Shown: in pieces, positions 43,686 through 53,922 of the stretch | Numbering within the stretch: position 1 is the stretch's first letter | Layout of the letters: the number at the start of each line of letters is the position of its first letter | Origin: Albugo candida | Lineage: Eukaryota; Oomycota; Peronosporomycetes; Albuginales; Albuginaceae | Direction of reading: 5' to 3' | DNA: 64,000 bases | NCBI GenBank assembly: GCA_905220665.1 | Contig: CAJNAR010000178.1 | Span: 124,001 to 188,000, forward strand | Made by a program: the position numbers and the translations under genes | Notes under the pieces: generated by a model | What the model was told of the DNA's origin: nothing | What the model saw: the letters and a program-made list of their open reading frames with translations, nothing else | Database searches by the model: none

Positions 43686-46319
43686 ATGAGATTACTACCA
43701 CTTGCAGCTTCGGGCGTCAGCTTTCTTCATTTGTTCCTTATTGCAGGGTTTACCGATTTTGTTGGTAGCACCGAGATGTGTTCGAAGAATGCTCAGCAAG
43801 TTTGGCAACAAAGTTGCCCATTGCGAACAGTGAAAAACAAACCACTGCTCCCGCTAGATGGCATGGACTCCTCAGAAATAAACGTGGAGGAGTCACAGAT
43901 TTCAGCAACATACAATTCCGCACGTCTTCAGGCGCTCCAATTCAGCGCACAGGCAGGCAATACCGCGATCCGAAATTTGCGCAAAAAGTCTCGTCAATGG
44001 TACGAAGTCAGCTTACATCGTATGTTGACGTACGTGTGTGGAGAAACTTCATCTCCAGAAGACTTTGAGCGTTGCGTGATTCCCACAAGTGTCTATGCTG
44101 CACATGACATTAATGATCAATGCATTTTTGTGAACGATACCGAAGGATGCAGTCATAAAGGTCTTTGTGAGCGCAAGAGCAACTGTCGATGGGATGATGC
44201 ATTTGCGAATGCTACCTCGAGGCGTCAATTTTTCTCACTCAACAATATCACAACCGCGAAATCGTGGGTGGAGCAAGGATATCTAAGATCTTTTGCGGGA
44301 TTTCTTGTTCCTGGAACCGTACTTTCCGTGCTCATTTCTGTCGGGTTTGTCGTATTCTTGGTCCTTCGGTGTGTATTCAATCAATGTGGAGGTCGTAATC
44401 CTCGAGAACAAGGATATTCTCGATGCGATATCCTCATCCCGAGCTTGGTGTTTATAATCTGCTTTTTAGCGGTTTTCATATGCGCCGTATTTACAGCAGC
44501 TCAGAATACAAATATCTCGGAAGAGATCGCTTCCATTTTTGATTCCTTAGGAACTACAATGGAAAACTTGTCGATTTTTGCGAGAAATCTTCAGGTACCA
44601 CTCGAACAAATTATAAAGCAGATACAATCATCAGAAACTACAGTCACGTCTGCCATTCAGAACACTGAATGGATTTCAAGAGATGGCATGATTCTACACG
44701 ATATGATATTGAATTACAGCACAACATATGCGTCACGTGGTCCATTTCCATTTGCCTCATGCACCACTTCCGATGTATCATGCATTCAGTGCCCGGACAA
44801 AGTGTGTGGATCTCCACTCATGTCATTTATGAACTTGTCGCTGGTCGGGTTAGCCACAATAAAATCAGCAATTCAGACTCCTGTATCAACGCTTAATTTG
44901 ACCTTTAAACAAACTCCAAGCACACTTTCGGCGTTACGTATCGCTGTATTACAACTTTCTGAATTGGGCAATCTGACCAACGCTTCCCGTCAAAGCACTG
45001 AAGTGATACAGGATGCGTTTGAATCATACTCCTTTTCACGTACTGCCCTTGTGCTTTGTGTCTTTCTATTTGCGATGGTGGCGTCAATTCTCGGCATGAT
45101 TGGTATTTTTCAAGGTATCTGCAAGAAAAAAACTACTTGGAACCTCACTCTCCATGCAAGCTGGACACTTAATGTGCTGGTATGTATACTTGGCTTTGTG
45201 CTTTCGTCCGCATTACTTGCAATTGGGGCTTTATGGTATGATTCTTGCAACTATCTGACCATTCTTCGAAGCGATATGTCACCATACTTTCCATCCGAAA
45301 TTTCCAGTATGATGAATACTTGCTTTAACAGCACTTCACTTCTCTCATCCCTCGCACTCGAGGATAAGCTTGCTTTTTCCTGTGCCTTGGAAGACAACTA
45401 TCAGATGTTGAACACTGCGGATATGAAGGCTTCAGCAGCTCACTTGGAAGCGTATGGAGATTTTGTGAAAGATTTTGGTCTCAGCGATTTCGGATATAAT
45501 GTGACTCTCTCACGCCAATTGATATCTAAAGCCACAAGCGCGGCTTTGGAAGCCAACACAACGGCCAAAGAGGCCTTCACACAGGATAACATTATGGTTC
45601 CTTGGCAAGTGTATTCGGAGGCGCCTCCTTCCGCTGCCGATTGTCCCAATACCACTACTCTACAGCTTCCCAATTGCTACATGTCTTTGAAATGTAAGAG
45701 CGGTTCCGGACCTACTACTCTCAAGCAAAAGTGTGCTTCAGCTTTTTCGAACGCGTATTATTATGTCGCTGCTTTCAGTCAAATAAGCGATATGTTGGAT
45801 CAAATGCGAGAAGATTTATTGGGTGACACTGGTAAAGGTTTTTCTCCCGGCTGGAAATTCGATGTGTCGATAACAGAATTTGAAGAAGCGTATCTAAAGC
45901 GTGTGATTGAGTTTCAATCCAACACGCTGGGCTCGCTGCGGGCACAGAGCCTCAGCCCACTTTTGCAATCAATTGAGAGCGTCCGCTGCTCAGACAATTG
46001 CGGATGGATCAATATCGCTTATAATAAACTATACGATGATCTCTGCGACGATGTGCTCGGAACAACGCTAGCGATCTCATTATGCGCATTTTTTCTGAGC
46101 ATTTTTCTGATACCAATGATCGTGACAGCAGTCATTTTGCAAAAGCGACTCCGTGGAACAAAACAAGGAACTTATGAGCATTTAGAGAAGCGTCTTCAAA
46201 TGCTGGAGGTTAAAGCGAGAGAGCAAGCGCGAGCGAGAGCCAATCTATCGCCACCACCTCGTGAAAGCACCGGAGTCGTTGATCTCGTGCGATCAAAACT
46301 GAAGCTGGATCTCGCTTAA
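43686..46319 (+). CDS. Prominin-like five-transmembrane glycoprotein
   Basis: One exon, 877 residues from an ATG followed by a signal peptide (about residues 1-28). Five strongly hydrophobic spans lie at about 204-230, 247-272, 452-478, 495-518 and 792-818. This gives an external N-terminus of 175 residues, two large external loops of about 180 and 270 residues with many N-x-S/T sites and cysteines, and a short basic cytosolic tail with a coiled-coil-like segment (HLEKRLQMLEVKAREQ). That is the topology of prominins, which mark plasma-membrane protrusions and bind sterols. Sequence resemblance is not strong by eye, so tweety-like or another five-TM family is possible. It is upstream of and co-oriented with the PPOX gene. 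Confidence 0.6.
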   Translation: MRLLPLAASGVSFLHLFLIAGFTDFVGSTEMCSKNAQQVWQQSCPLRTVKNKPLLPLDGMDSSEINVEESQISATYNSARLQALQFSAQAGNTAIRNLRKKSRQWYEVSLHRMLTYVCGETSSPEDFERCVIPTSVYAAHDINDQCIFVNDTEGCSHKGLCERKSNCRWDDAFANATSRRQFFSLNNITTAKSWVEQGYLRSFAGFLVPGTVLSVLISVGFVVFLVLRCVFNQCGGRNPREQGYSRCDILIPSLVFIICFLAVFICAVFTAAQNTNISEEIASIFDSLGTTMENLSIFARNLQVPLEQIIKQIQSSETTVTSAIQNTEWISRDGMILHDMILNYSTTYASRGPFPFASCTTSDVSCIQCPDKVCGSPLMSFMNLSLVGLATIKSAIQTPVSTLNLTFKQTPSTLSALRIAVLQLSELGNLTNASRQSTEVIQDAFESYSFSRTALVLCVFLFAMVASILGMIGIFQGICKKKTTWNLTLHASWTLNVLVCILGFVLSSALLAIGALWYDSCNYLTILRSDMSPYFPSEISSMMNTCFNSTSLLSSLALEDKLAFSCALEDNYQMLNTADMKASAAHLEAYGDFVKDFGLSDFGYNVTLSRQLISKATSAALEANTTAKEAFTQDNIMVPWQVYSEAPPSAADCPNTTTLQLPNCYMSLKCKSGSGPTTLKQKCASAFSNAYYYVAAFSQISDMLDQMREDLLGDTGKGFSPGWKFDVSITEFEEAYLKRVIEFQSNTLGSLRAQSLSPLLQSIESVRCSDNCGWINIAYNKLYDDLCDDVLGTTLAISLCAFFLSIFLIPMIVTAVILQKRLRGTKQGTYEHLEKRLQMLEVKAREQARARANLSPPPRESTGVVDLVRSKLKLDLA

Positions 46320-46449
46320 AACTTGGTATTAAACGAAATGTTATTGGGTAGAATTGATGTAAAGAACCTATGCCTCTCAAATCCTCTATACGGATTGGTG
46401 CTTAATAATGCTAGATGTATTTGATTGGTTATATTATTTCGTGTGAATT

Positions 46450-48145
46450 ATGCGAGAAATTGTCATTTTAGGTGGCGGAATCTCTGGGCTGAGTTTAGCT
46501 TATTATCTCAAGAGCTTCTTACGTTCAACCGGTCAGTATCGCCAAACGCTGAAAAGCATCCTTCCATCGAGCACGTCAGTAAAGTCATATGCTCAGAATC
46601 CTTCTCCGTTTCGTATTCGTATTGTCGAAGCATCTCCGCGTTTGGGTGGATGGATTCACTCAGAGACGACTCCGTCCGGGTACTTGTTTGAATTTGGTCC
46701 TCGTGGCTTCCGTCCTTCTCGAAGCGGAGCAGAGGTTCTTCAGTTGATCGAACAGCTTGACTTACAAGACGAAATGCTCACAGTATCCCCAGCGGCGGCT
46801 ACTTCTCGCTACATTCTTCGTGGTCAGCGCGTAGAGGTCCGTTTGCTCGACTCATACAACAATAGTAATATTTCCCTTTAGAAAGTACCAACAAACTTGA
46901 TGGAATTCCTACGCTGGCCGCTTGCCAGACAAGTTATATCTGCTTTGTTTCATGAGACTTTTGCAAGTCCGAGTCGGGTGAGAACAACTCGGATCGAGAT
47001 GCAGGTAGATGAATGATATTTTCTCGTATTAGATCGATGACAGCGTGGATGAATCTATCCACGATTTCATTGTGCGGAGATTCAATGCATCAGTCGCGGA
47101 CCGCCTTATCGATCCGATGGCCTCGGGAATATTTGGTGGCGATATTCGCAAGCTTTCCATTCGGTGTTGCTTCCCAATACTTGTTGAAATGGAACAACAA
47201 TACGGAAGCATCGTACGTGGTATGCTGCTTCCAAAATTTTCAAAGCCACCAAAAGATACACTTCTCGATGGAAGTGGAAAGTCGGAATTCGTCCGGCGGA
47301 ATGAGCGTTCAGTGAGTATTAGTTTTCGAAATGGAATGTACACTTTGATCGATGCGCTACAGAAGGATCTTGAGGTTCGTTCCGCTCTAAATCAGTGAAT
47401 CTATGACCATTCGGGTTATCAGGATGATCAAGATTGCGATATACTCTTCGATTCCAAAGCAACAAAGTTGAAGGCAGTTTCTCATAACAGCTCGATGCAA
47501 TTCCTCGTAAAATTACAGACAAAAGAAAAGACTCAACAGATCATCAAAGCGACTGATGTCTTCAGCACCATACCAGCAAAGGATGTTGCTCCACTGGTGG
47601 AAGAATCACATCCTGAAATGTCAAAAGCTCTTCAGAGCATTCAATATGCTTCCATTGGAATGATACATCTAGGTTACCAAGCCAATGTGCTTGACAGTGA
47701 TGGTTTTGGATATCTCGTTCCAAGCCTGGAGAAGGAGAACATTTTAGGCGTAGTGTATGATTCTTGCGCTTTTCCAGAGCAGAATACAAGCAGAACGAAA
47801 CAAACAAGGCTTACGGTCATGTGTGGTGGTGCTCGGCACCCGGAGATCCAGTCGCTAATGAGACCGGAGCTGGAACAAATTGCACTTGATGCTGTCGCTC
47901 GACATCTTGGGATACGTGTTTCGCCCGATCATGTCAACGCGATGCTTTTGAAAGATTGTATACCTCAGTATCATGTCGGAATGTGGCAAACACGAAAAGC
48001 AATTGAGGCTCACGCTGCTGCCATAAGCAGTCGATTTCGTTTGGGCGGTAACAATTTCTGCGGAGTTGGACTCGCCGATTGTGTGTATCGATCAAAACAA
48101 TTGGCAATGGAATTCATCCAAGAGAATTTTGACAGCAGTGTTTAA
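46450..48145 (+). CDS. PPOX: Protoporphyrinogen oxidase (4 exons)
   Basis: Exons 46450-46830, 46882-46977, 47033-47374 and 47423-48145; introns of 51, 55 and 48 nt, all phase 0, give 513 residues, the usual size for HemY-type enzymes. It oxidises protoporphyrinogen IX to protoporphyrin IX with FAD, the penultimate step of haem synthesis, normally at the inner mitochondrial membrane. The N-terminus carries the dinucleotide-binding motif (VILGGGISGLSLAYYL) followed by RLGGWIHSE and FEFGPRGFRP. DPMASGIFGGD in exon 3 and NNFCGVGLADCVYRSK near the C-terminus are family signatures. No long presequence is visible before the FAD motif, as is common in this family. Confidence 0.9.
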
Positions 48146-48298
48146 TCGAATTTGCTCACGCTCGATCTCTAGAATGACCGATCATTTCTATCGTCCAAAT
48201 CTGATTATAATTACCTCCGTCTTGCGGTTCTTCTCAATTTCTATCCCTTCTAAGCCGTAGAGGTACCTGCACGGATGCATTCCAAGCCAATTTACCTC

Positions 48299-48849
48299 TC
48301 AACTTCGGATGATTTGGCAATTCCTCGATACATTTACTGATTCCCTATTGCAAAATAAGCTCTCGCTGTGAAATATCAACGCAACACTTCGTACCCTTGC
48401 AATTCTGTGATCCGAAAAAGCTTCCCCAGGTATTTCATCTTTATATTTGAGATGCAATAATCCAACATTGAATTGGTTTGCTTTAGGTATTCCTACGGGA
48501 TACGCTCTCGGCAGCTTTTCTGCGCGATAATTGTACACAAAAAGGTTGGTTCGACCGCGCTAGACGTCGATTTAGTGAAAGAAGAATAAGTATTGCGAGG
48601 TGGTACCTCTGCAAGCGTGTTGCATCGTTTATAGTCTTTTTCCAAAGCTTCATTGTACGTAGAAATGTTCCAGTCAGGCTTTTTGCTTTCGTGAGGAAGG
48701 TGGAGTGATCCTAGCGCTCGGGAGGGTTTCTCGCGTGACGCATTGCCGGCACTAAACGCACAATCGTGCATAGCGAAGCGTTTTTGAGTATTCTTACTTC
48801 CAATTTGGCTTTTGGGTTGGAGCCATTTTGAAGACTTTGTACCGCCCAT
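48299..48849 (-). CDS. Conserved-looking protein of unknown function (2 exons)
   Basis: Exon 1 48849-48607 starts at an ATG; exon 2 48559-48299 joins in phase 0 across a 47-nt intron (GTACCA ... CTAG) with a pyrimidine-rich 3' half. The product has 167 residues. It is basic at the N-terminus (MGGTKSSKWLQPKSQIG), then PDWNISTYNEALEKDYKR, and after the junction RGRTNLFVYNYRAEKLPRAY and KANQFNVGLLHLKYKDEIPG. No signal peptide, membrane span or known domain is seen. Without splicing, exon 1 would end after 118 codons in a poorer sequence. The last 30 codons before the stop look less protein-like and could belong to a further intron. Divergent from the BAR-like gene by 132 bases. Confidence 0.5.
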
Positions 48850-48981
48850 TTACAAATGCATTTTTTTAGTCGAGCTTTTCATCTCATATACTATTTTTAC
48901 TAAAATGTTTTTAGAATCGACACGTGCTCGAAATGTGCTGCCGACACGAAAGAGACGCTCTAAATATATCGAGTGACGCTT

Positions 48982-49767
48982 ATGGACCGTGCTACCGAGC
49001 AGATCCGCACGCAGATACAAGTGGTTGAGCGTAATCTTAAAGTTTTGGAAGAAACGATTGTAAAGATGATACGACTTCGTGAAGACACACAACAATTCAT
49101 GCAGGAATTTGCCACTTCTATGAACAATATCGGCGCCGAGGAGTATGATACAAATGTGGCCCATTGCATTCAGTCGTTGGGAACGTCTTTTTCGAACGTA
49201 TCGAAAAAAACGACAGACCTCATGCTTCACCGTCCACAATCGCACATCTTGCAGGTTCTTACGCACATCCAAGACTGGGGAATTGTCCCTATTCAGGTGC
49301 AGATCAGAAGCTTGCGTTACGCGATGATTCTCATTTCCATGATAGCGGCTTTTAGACGATCGAGAGAGAATAGAGAGGATAGAACTTCGTCTGCAGCGTG
49401 AATTTGAGGTTTGTCGATTGGAAATTGTAATACATCGCTTAGTTACTTCGACAGAGAGCGTACGGAGAACGAGATCGCGAAAAGAAAAAGAGGTTGTTAA
49501 CGGACCAGAAACGGCGAAAAGAGAATGTGAATCAGCTCGTCGCTTTTCATTTGGAGCAATTTGAGGGATTCCGCATTACGCAGACAAAGGTTTCGTTGTA
49601 TCTTTCGCGTTCAACTTCTGTTCTGATCGAATTGGAAGCAGAAAATTTTGCAGGAGATTTCGCGATCGGAAGCTTATTTTTATGCAAAGAGCCTGGAAGA
49701 GCTTGCGACTCCGTGCGCATTGATAGCTCAAGTACATACTGACAGGAGATCATTCCCACATCCGTGA
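48982..49767 (+). CDS. BAR-domain-like protein (4 exons)
   Basis: Exons 48982-49296, 49346-49408, 49443-49589 and 49642-49767 (introns 49, 34 and 52 nt) give 216 residues, all helical in appearance: a long N-terminal helix (EQIRTQIQVVERNLKVLEET), a charged middle (DDRERIERIELRLQREFE, then RDREKKKRLLTDQKRRKE) and a last helix with EISRSEAYFYAKSLEEL. Length, three long helices and the final YFYAKSLEEL pattern resemble BAR proteins, which bend membranes. The CIBAR/FAM92 type works at ciliary bases, which would suit the KAP gene here, but that link is a guess. The second intron is unusually short. Reading through it instead would truncate the protein after 55 unrelated codons. Confidence 0.45.
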
Positions 49768-49900
49768 ACGGTGAGCAATCAGCTTACAAATTGATACAAA
49801 AATGTGTACTTTACAATACAAAAAACTTGCGGCTACTTGATTGCCAGCCTGCGATTGACAAAGATCGACGATAGACTATGCATTCTACCTTGAAAGCATG

Positions 49901-51109
49901 CTATAATATAGCGATTTGACTTTTGTAATTTCCACGTGACGAAAGATCGGCCGCGGTCGCCTCGAGAGCAATAGCGCCATGATTTGGTCGATTCAGTTTG
50001 GGCGTTTGGACCTTTCGCGATCGTTTGCGAATTGCAAACGCAGTCACCGCCAATATACAAACAGCCAAAATACATCCAACGAGAGCGACAGCAACGGGAG
50101 AGGAGAATACGCTTTTCAAATAGGGTGTTGATTTCCCTTCTGCTGCAAACTGAACTGATTTCGAGGTGTTAGATGCTCCATTTGGAATATTCATCAGCGA
50201 AAAATGAGGTGTGGAAGTGGGTGTCTTTATATCACTCGTTCTAAGCCTCGTGTCGACCGCTAAGGGAATATTTCCATCTACTGTGTTCTCAGGTACATTC
50301 GATACGGTTGATCCATTTTCAGATCCGATGTGCATTAGAGAAAACGGAGGAGTCGACAACGGTTCTCGCGTCCCGGAAGCAATTGACATCAATGAAGCCG
50401 AAGGTGGTCTACTTGATTGGGTAGGAGCTTTGAACATTTGAGCTGATCGTTGAAATTGTGAATTTGTGTCTACACACGACCCAGGCGAAATCGCCACAAC
50501 TCGCTGCAAAGTTTGGCCAGAAGATGATGTCATGGATACCTGCAGTTTACTCAGATCGAGTCCATTATTACTTTCAACTTTAAAGTAGTAAGCTGATCCC
50601 ATTTGTTGAGCGCTGATCCCATTGATACTTAGGCTCTTAACACCTGATAATGCCTGTGAGGGTTGGATAGCTGTCCAATACGGATTGCTCCCAGGCTTCA
50701 AGCAGAGTTTCAAACTCGTGTCACTAAGTGGGCAGTCGACAAAATTCCACTGAACTTTAAGTCGACTTGGAGATGATCCTGTGATGGTTCGAAAGACAGT
50801 TGGCGATACATCGAGGTCTCCATAAGCGCATTCTGGACATCGATCTAAGATGTACACTATCTCACTACTCTTCGACGTGCACGCTGGATCCAAGCAGGTG
50901 ACTTGGGCACATCGGCCGCATTCAAGCCCATTATTCCACTGTGCGTTATTGATCGCCGCATACTTTGTGGTTGCAGCCTGTGGCCAGGTCATAAAGTTGC
51001 AGTTTCCGGACAAAGGTGAACTCAGTGAATAAGCCGTTCCATCACCGTTGAAAGCGATAATCTTCCTCGTCCCTGTGAACAGCGTCACCAATGCAAGCCG
51101 TAGTTTCAT
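49901..51109 (-). CDS. Expansin-like protein with C-terminal membrane anchor
   Basis: 402 residues from an ATG. A signal peptide (MKLRLALVTLFTG through about residue 19) leads to NGDGTAYSL, the start of the six-stranded double-psi beta-barrel. The DPBB has LECGRCAQVTC, YILDRCPECAYGDLDVS and FVDCP. A second domain of about 95 residues fits the CBM63-like C-terminal domain of expansin-like (EXLX) proteins, which loosen cellulose-containing walls without hydrolysis. A Ser/Thr/Pro-rich linker of about 100 residues follows, then a single membrane span (AVALVGCILAVCILAVTAFA) and a basic cytosolic tail. The anchor would hold it at the cell surface rather than release it, which is unlike plant or bacterial expansins. 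Convergent with the BAR-like gene. Confidence 0.85.
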   Translation of the reverse strand: MKLRLALVTLFTGTRKIIAFNGDGTAYSLSSPLSGNCNFMTWPQAATTKYAAINNAQWNNGLECGRCAQVTCLDPACTSKSSEIVYILDRCPECAYGDLDVSPTVFRTITGSSPSRLKVQWNFVDCPLSDTSLKLCLKPGSNPYWTAIQPSQALSGVKSLSINGISAQQMGSAYYFKVESNNGLDLSKLQVSMTSSSGQTLQRVVAISPGSCVDTNSQFQRSAQMFKAPTQSSRPPSASLMSIASGTREPLSTPPFSLMHIGSENGSTVSNVPENTVDGNIPLAVDTRLRTSDIKTPTSTPHFSLMNIPNGASNTSKSVQFAAEGKSTPYLKSVFSSPVAVALVGCILAVCILAVTAFAIRKRSRKVQTPKLNRPNHGAIALEATAADLSSRGNYKSQIAIL

Positions 51110-51335
51110 AGTCGCAGACTGTTTTGCTAAAGCTAAGATGGGGGCAAATAACGAAATGATTGATGAGCAAGCTGGCAGGTACGAAGGTTACACGAAAAGC
51201 ATTTTCTGAATACTTTAAAGAAGTCGTTTCGTATCACATGACTGGAAGCACAAGCATCTCAGAAGCGTTTCGTTGTAGAAAATTGTAACGAAACCTGTAT
51301 TTTAGGCTTACAATTTTTAAATATAAGATCTTCCA

Positions 51336-51800
51336 TCAACTTTGCACGATGCCGTATAAAAATCCAGCCACAAATCCAGAAGAAGACGGAAGATTCTTCT
51401 CCATCGTTTGCAGAAATCGATTCCAGAGGATATGACAATCACGGACTGTGAAACCAGTCGACTTCCGTTTAGGATCAATGACGTGTGCGATATCGCGCTC
51501 TACTTTTTTCCAATTGATTGAAATGTACCCTTGTGAGTGCGCAATTTGAGCTACCAGAAAGCCTCCACCGATGCTCAAAGCTGCTAATTTTCCGACATGA
51601 CCAACGGCATACCCCGAACAGAATCCAAGAACACCACCAAATGATATTTCTCCGAAATGGCCAGCCATGCGTTCGACGAACTTTGACACCATATCTTCCA
51701 CGATTCGATCCGAACGAGGTTCATCTTCATCGGAAGGATTTTCTTTCGCGTCATTTTGAGACTTTTGCTCACATATGGCTATTGGGGATACAGTGTGAGG
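51336..51800 (-). CDS. FUN14 domain protein (5' end unresolved)
   Basis: Mitochondrial outer-membrane protein family; FUNDC1 is a mitophagy receptor. The FUN14 signature is clear: SFGGVLGFCSGYAVGHVGKL, GGGFLVAQIAHSQGYISINW, KKVERDIAHV and a C-terminal SSGFVAGFLYGI, giving two to three short membrane spans. The first in-frame ATG is at 51692. The frame stays open with acidic, coding-like sequence (ENPSDEDEPRSD) back to 51800, where a CTCATAG could be a splice acceptor, so a short first exon is probably missing from this annotation. No LC3-interacting motif of the YxxL type is visible in the part read. The stop is 226 bases from the expansin start. Confidence 0.75.
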   Translation of the reverse strand, partial: PHTVSPIAICEQKSQNDAKENPSDEDEPRSDRIVEDMVSKFVERMAGHFGEISFGGVLGFCSGYAVGHVGKLAALSIGGGFLVAQIAHSQGYISINWKKVERDIAHVIDPKRKSTGFTVRDCHILWNRFLQTMEKNLPSSSGFVAGFLYGIVQS

Positions 51801-53922
51801 CTATGAGAGACAATCACGCTTCTTTTTACCCGTAGTGAATGAGTGGAGGAGTCCAGCACAAGTGCACAAAAGCATTGGATTTTTTACTGAGACAGAAAGC
51901 TGTCAATTGAATCGATAAGAAGAACGGAATGGCCAATACCTGCGGTGAATGCGTTGAATGGACGATTAAGGTGGCATCTAGACCCGGAGTGCATGATTTT
52001 GAGACGATTTATAGCTTCATTTCGTAGTCGAAATGGATGCAGTACTATGTGAATTGATGTTAGTGATATGCGTTTGAGTTGACTTATACGGAGACGTACT
52101 CGTAAGTAGCGAAAGACGCGCATTTGCTCTGTGCACAGACATAGTTGAGCGGCCGACAGTTGTCAAATTGTCAGAGAAGTTGGCTCAACAAGTTGACTTA
52201 TAAGAACCAGTTGCTGCATCCAAATTGAGCACTCATTTTACGGATGACACGCTATATCGGGTACGAAATGGACTAAGAACACAACGTCATGAAAGACTGA
52301 TCGCTGAAAGAAGACGGAAGAATATTTCTATCAAAAGATTATTAATTTGATCTTGTCAATGTGCGGAGCCTGGAGCATCTACTGCATTTGAATATATATT
52401 CAACTCGAAACGGAATGAATGGAAACGATAAGAGAGAAATGCCCAAAATAACATGTCATTTTTTTTTAATATAGTATTCTCAATGGTAGTCTTTCCCCAG
52501 AGATTCCCTTGTCATATCATAAATGCAGAAGAGGTTCAAATCAGCACCTTTCAACTGGGTTGGAGACGACCCCTTTTCAATCAAAAGTGGTTCCGAAATG
52601 ATGAGAAGATTTATATAAAGTTATACTCGATACAGCTGGCTACCACTGAAGTCGTTGCTGCATCTACCTACCAATATAGGAGTAGATGTAATAATATGCC
52701 GTCGCATGCAACGACCTAAGAAGTGTCAATCATGCGCGGATAAAGGACCCACAAAAACTCGAGCTGATATTTTCAAACCTATAGTCTGTAGCATGTACAT
52801 GCCAGAATAAATGCATAATAGGCGTTCTGAAGGCAACTTACAAGAGCAAAGAACACTTTGTAGGTAGTCGACGATAGCATACGCCGATTCTCCGACCTCA
52901 TGCAGTATATCAAAGTGAATCTCAAGTAGATTCACTTGAAGGTATTGCTATGGAGTTTCCTGAATTCTTGTAAAACAATTGATGCCTACAGAACATTGAC
53001 TCAAGTCTGAGATGGTGTGAGCATTGGCCATCATAGACCTCTTCGGTGTTGTATTACAACGTTACTGCCAAGACGCCAGACACTGAAGCCAATTGAATAC
53101 ACATCCAGGTAACCCATGTGTGATGTTTGAATCGGTACCATAAGATTGCATTTTTGCAAGCATCGAGCATGCTTTCCGAGTAGAAGGTGCTCAGCCGACA
53201 TAAGACACGAGCTTGGTTGGTAGTGCCATCTTTCGGAGTGACGTGAAGCGGTAGTCTTTATTCGGTATGAATTTTATCCATCTGACAGGTCTGCATACAT
53301 TCGCCTGCATATTGTAGATTGAAGAAAGGAATCACCAATCTATGGAGACAGCACCCGTGAGCCCTTGTACAATCAGTCCGGTCCTTTTGTTTCTCCTTCC
53401 TTCGTACTCGGCCACTGGAAGTATCTATACACTCAGTCCACGTCCGGATTGTATGTGGAGCTTTGTCAAACTAGCTGAGCTGATCCCCAGAATCTGCATG
53501 TATGTTACCAGTGAGGTTTCTTTGGCTTACGAAATCTTGCATTGCTGCAAATACGGTTATCTTCCATTCTTCTCTTTGCCGTACGCTGCATACGGACTCC
53601 TACAAAAAAATCCGTGAATCGTTGATGATATTTTGTTCCCTACGGCGTTGAGAAATCTTTGGTATCCGACCCGACTACTCGCTACTCGTATTTGGTAAGG
53701 CGGGAATAGATACACATCAACGAGGTTTAGAGTTCCCTATTGTGATTGTGTGATGTCGTTCGCATTTTGTGGTCCTACAAAAGTAATACTTTAAAAGGTC
53801 TATCTCGCGTCTAACTTGGTAGAGTTGGTAAAGTTAAGTCGATATGAACGCAAACCATGAAAAAAGAGGTATATTTTGCGACTATTAGGGTACTGGACAA
53901 CGTGCCAACAAAACGATAGCTG
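51801..53922. other. Gene-poor stretch
   Basis: The first part must hold the missing 5' exon and promoter of the FUN14 gene. Beyond that only short frames occur, for example 52453-52719 with a hydrophobic start (MSFFFNIVFSMVVFPQRFPC) and the frame at 53342. No domain or repeat recognised. Confidence 0.4.
53342..53617 (+). CDS. Short ORF, doubtful
   Basis: 91 codons from an ATG with a hydrophobic stretch near the start (ISPVLLFLLPSYSATGS) that could act as a signal peptide, and five later cysteines. The cysteine spacing does not match the four-cysteine family. No splice partner or homologue is known to me. Its only merit is its place near another secreted-protein gene. Confidence 0.2.
   Translation: METAPVSPCTISPVLLFLLPSYSATGSIYTLSPRPDCMWSFVKLAELIPRICMYVTSEVSLAYEILHCCKYGYLPFFSLPYAAYGLLQKNP

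Noticed and set aside
48493..48849. Unspliced 118-residue protein
   Set aside because: Splicing the 47-nt intron yields a longer product with consistently coding-like sequence beyond the junction.
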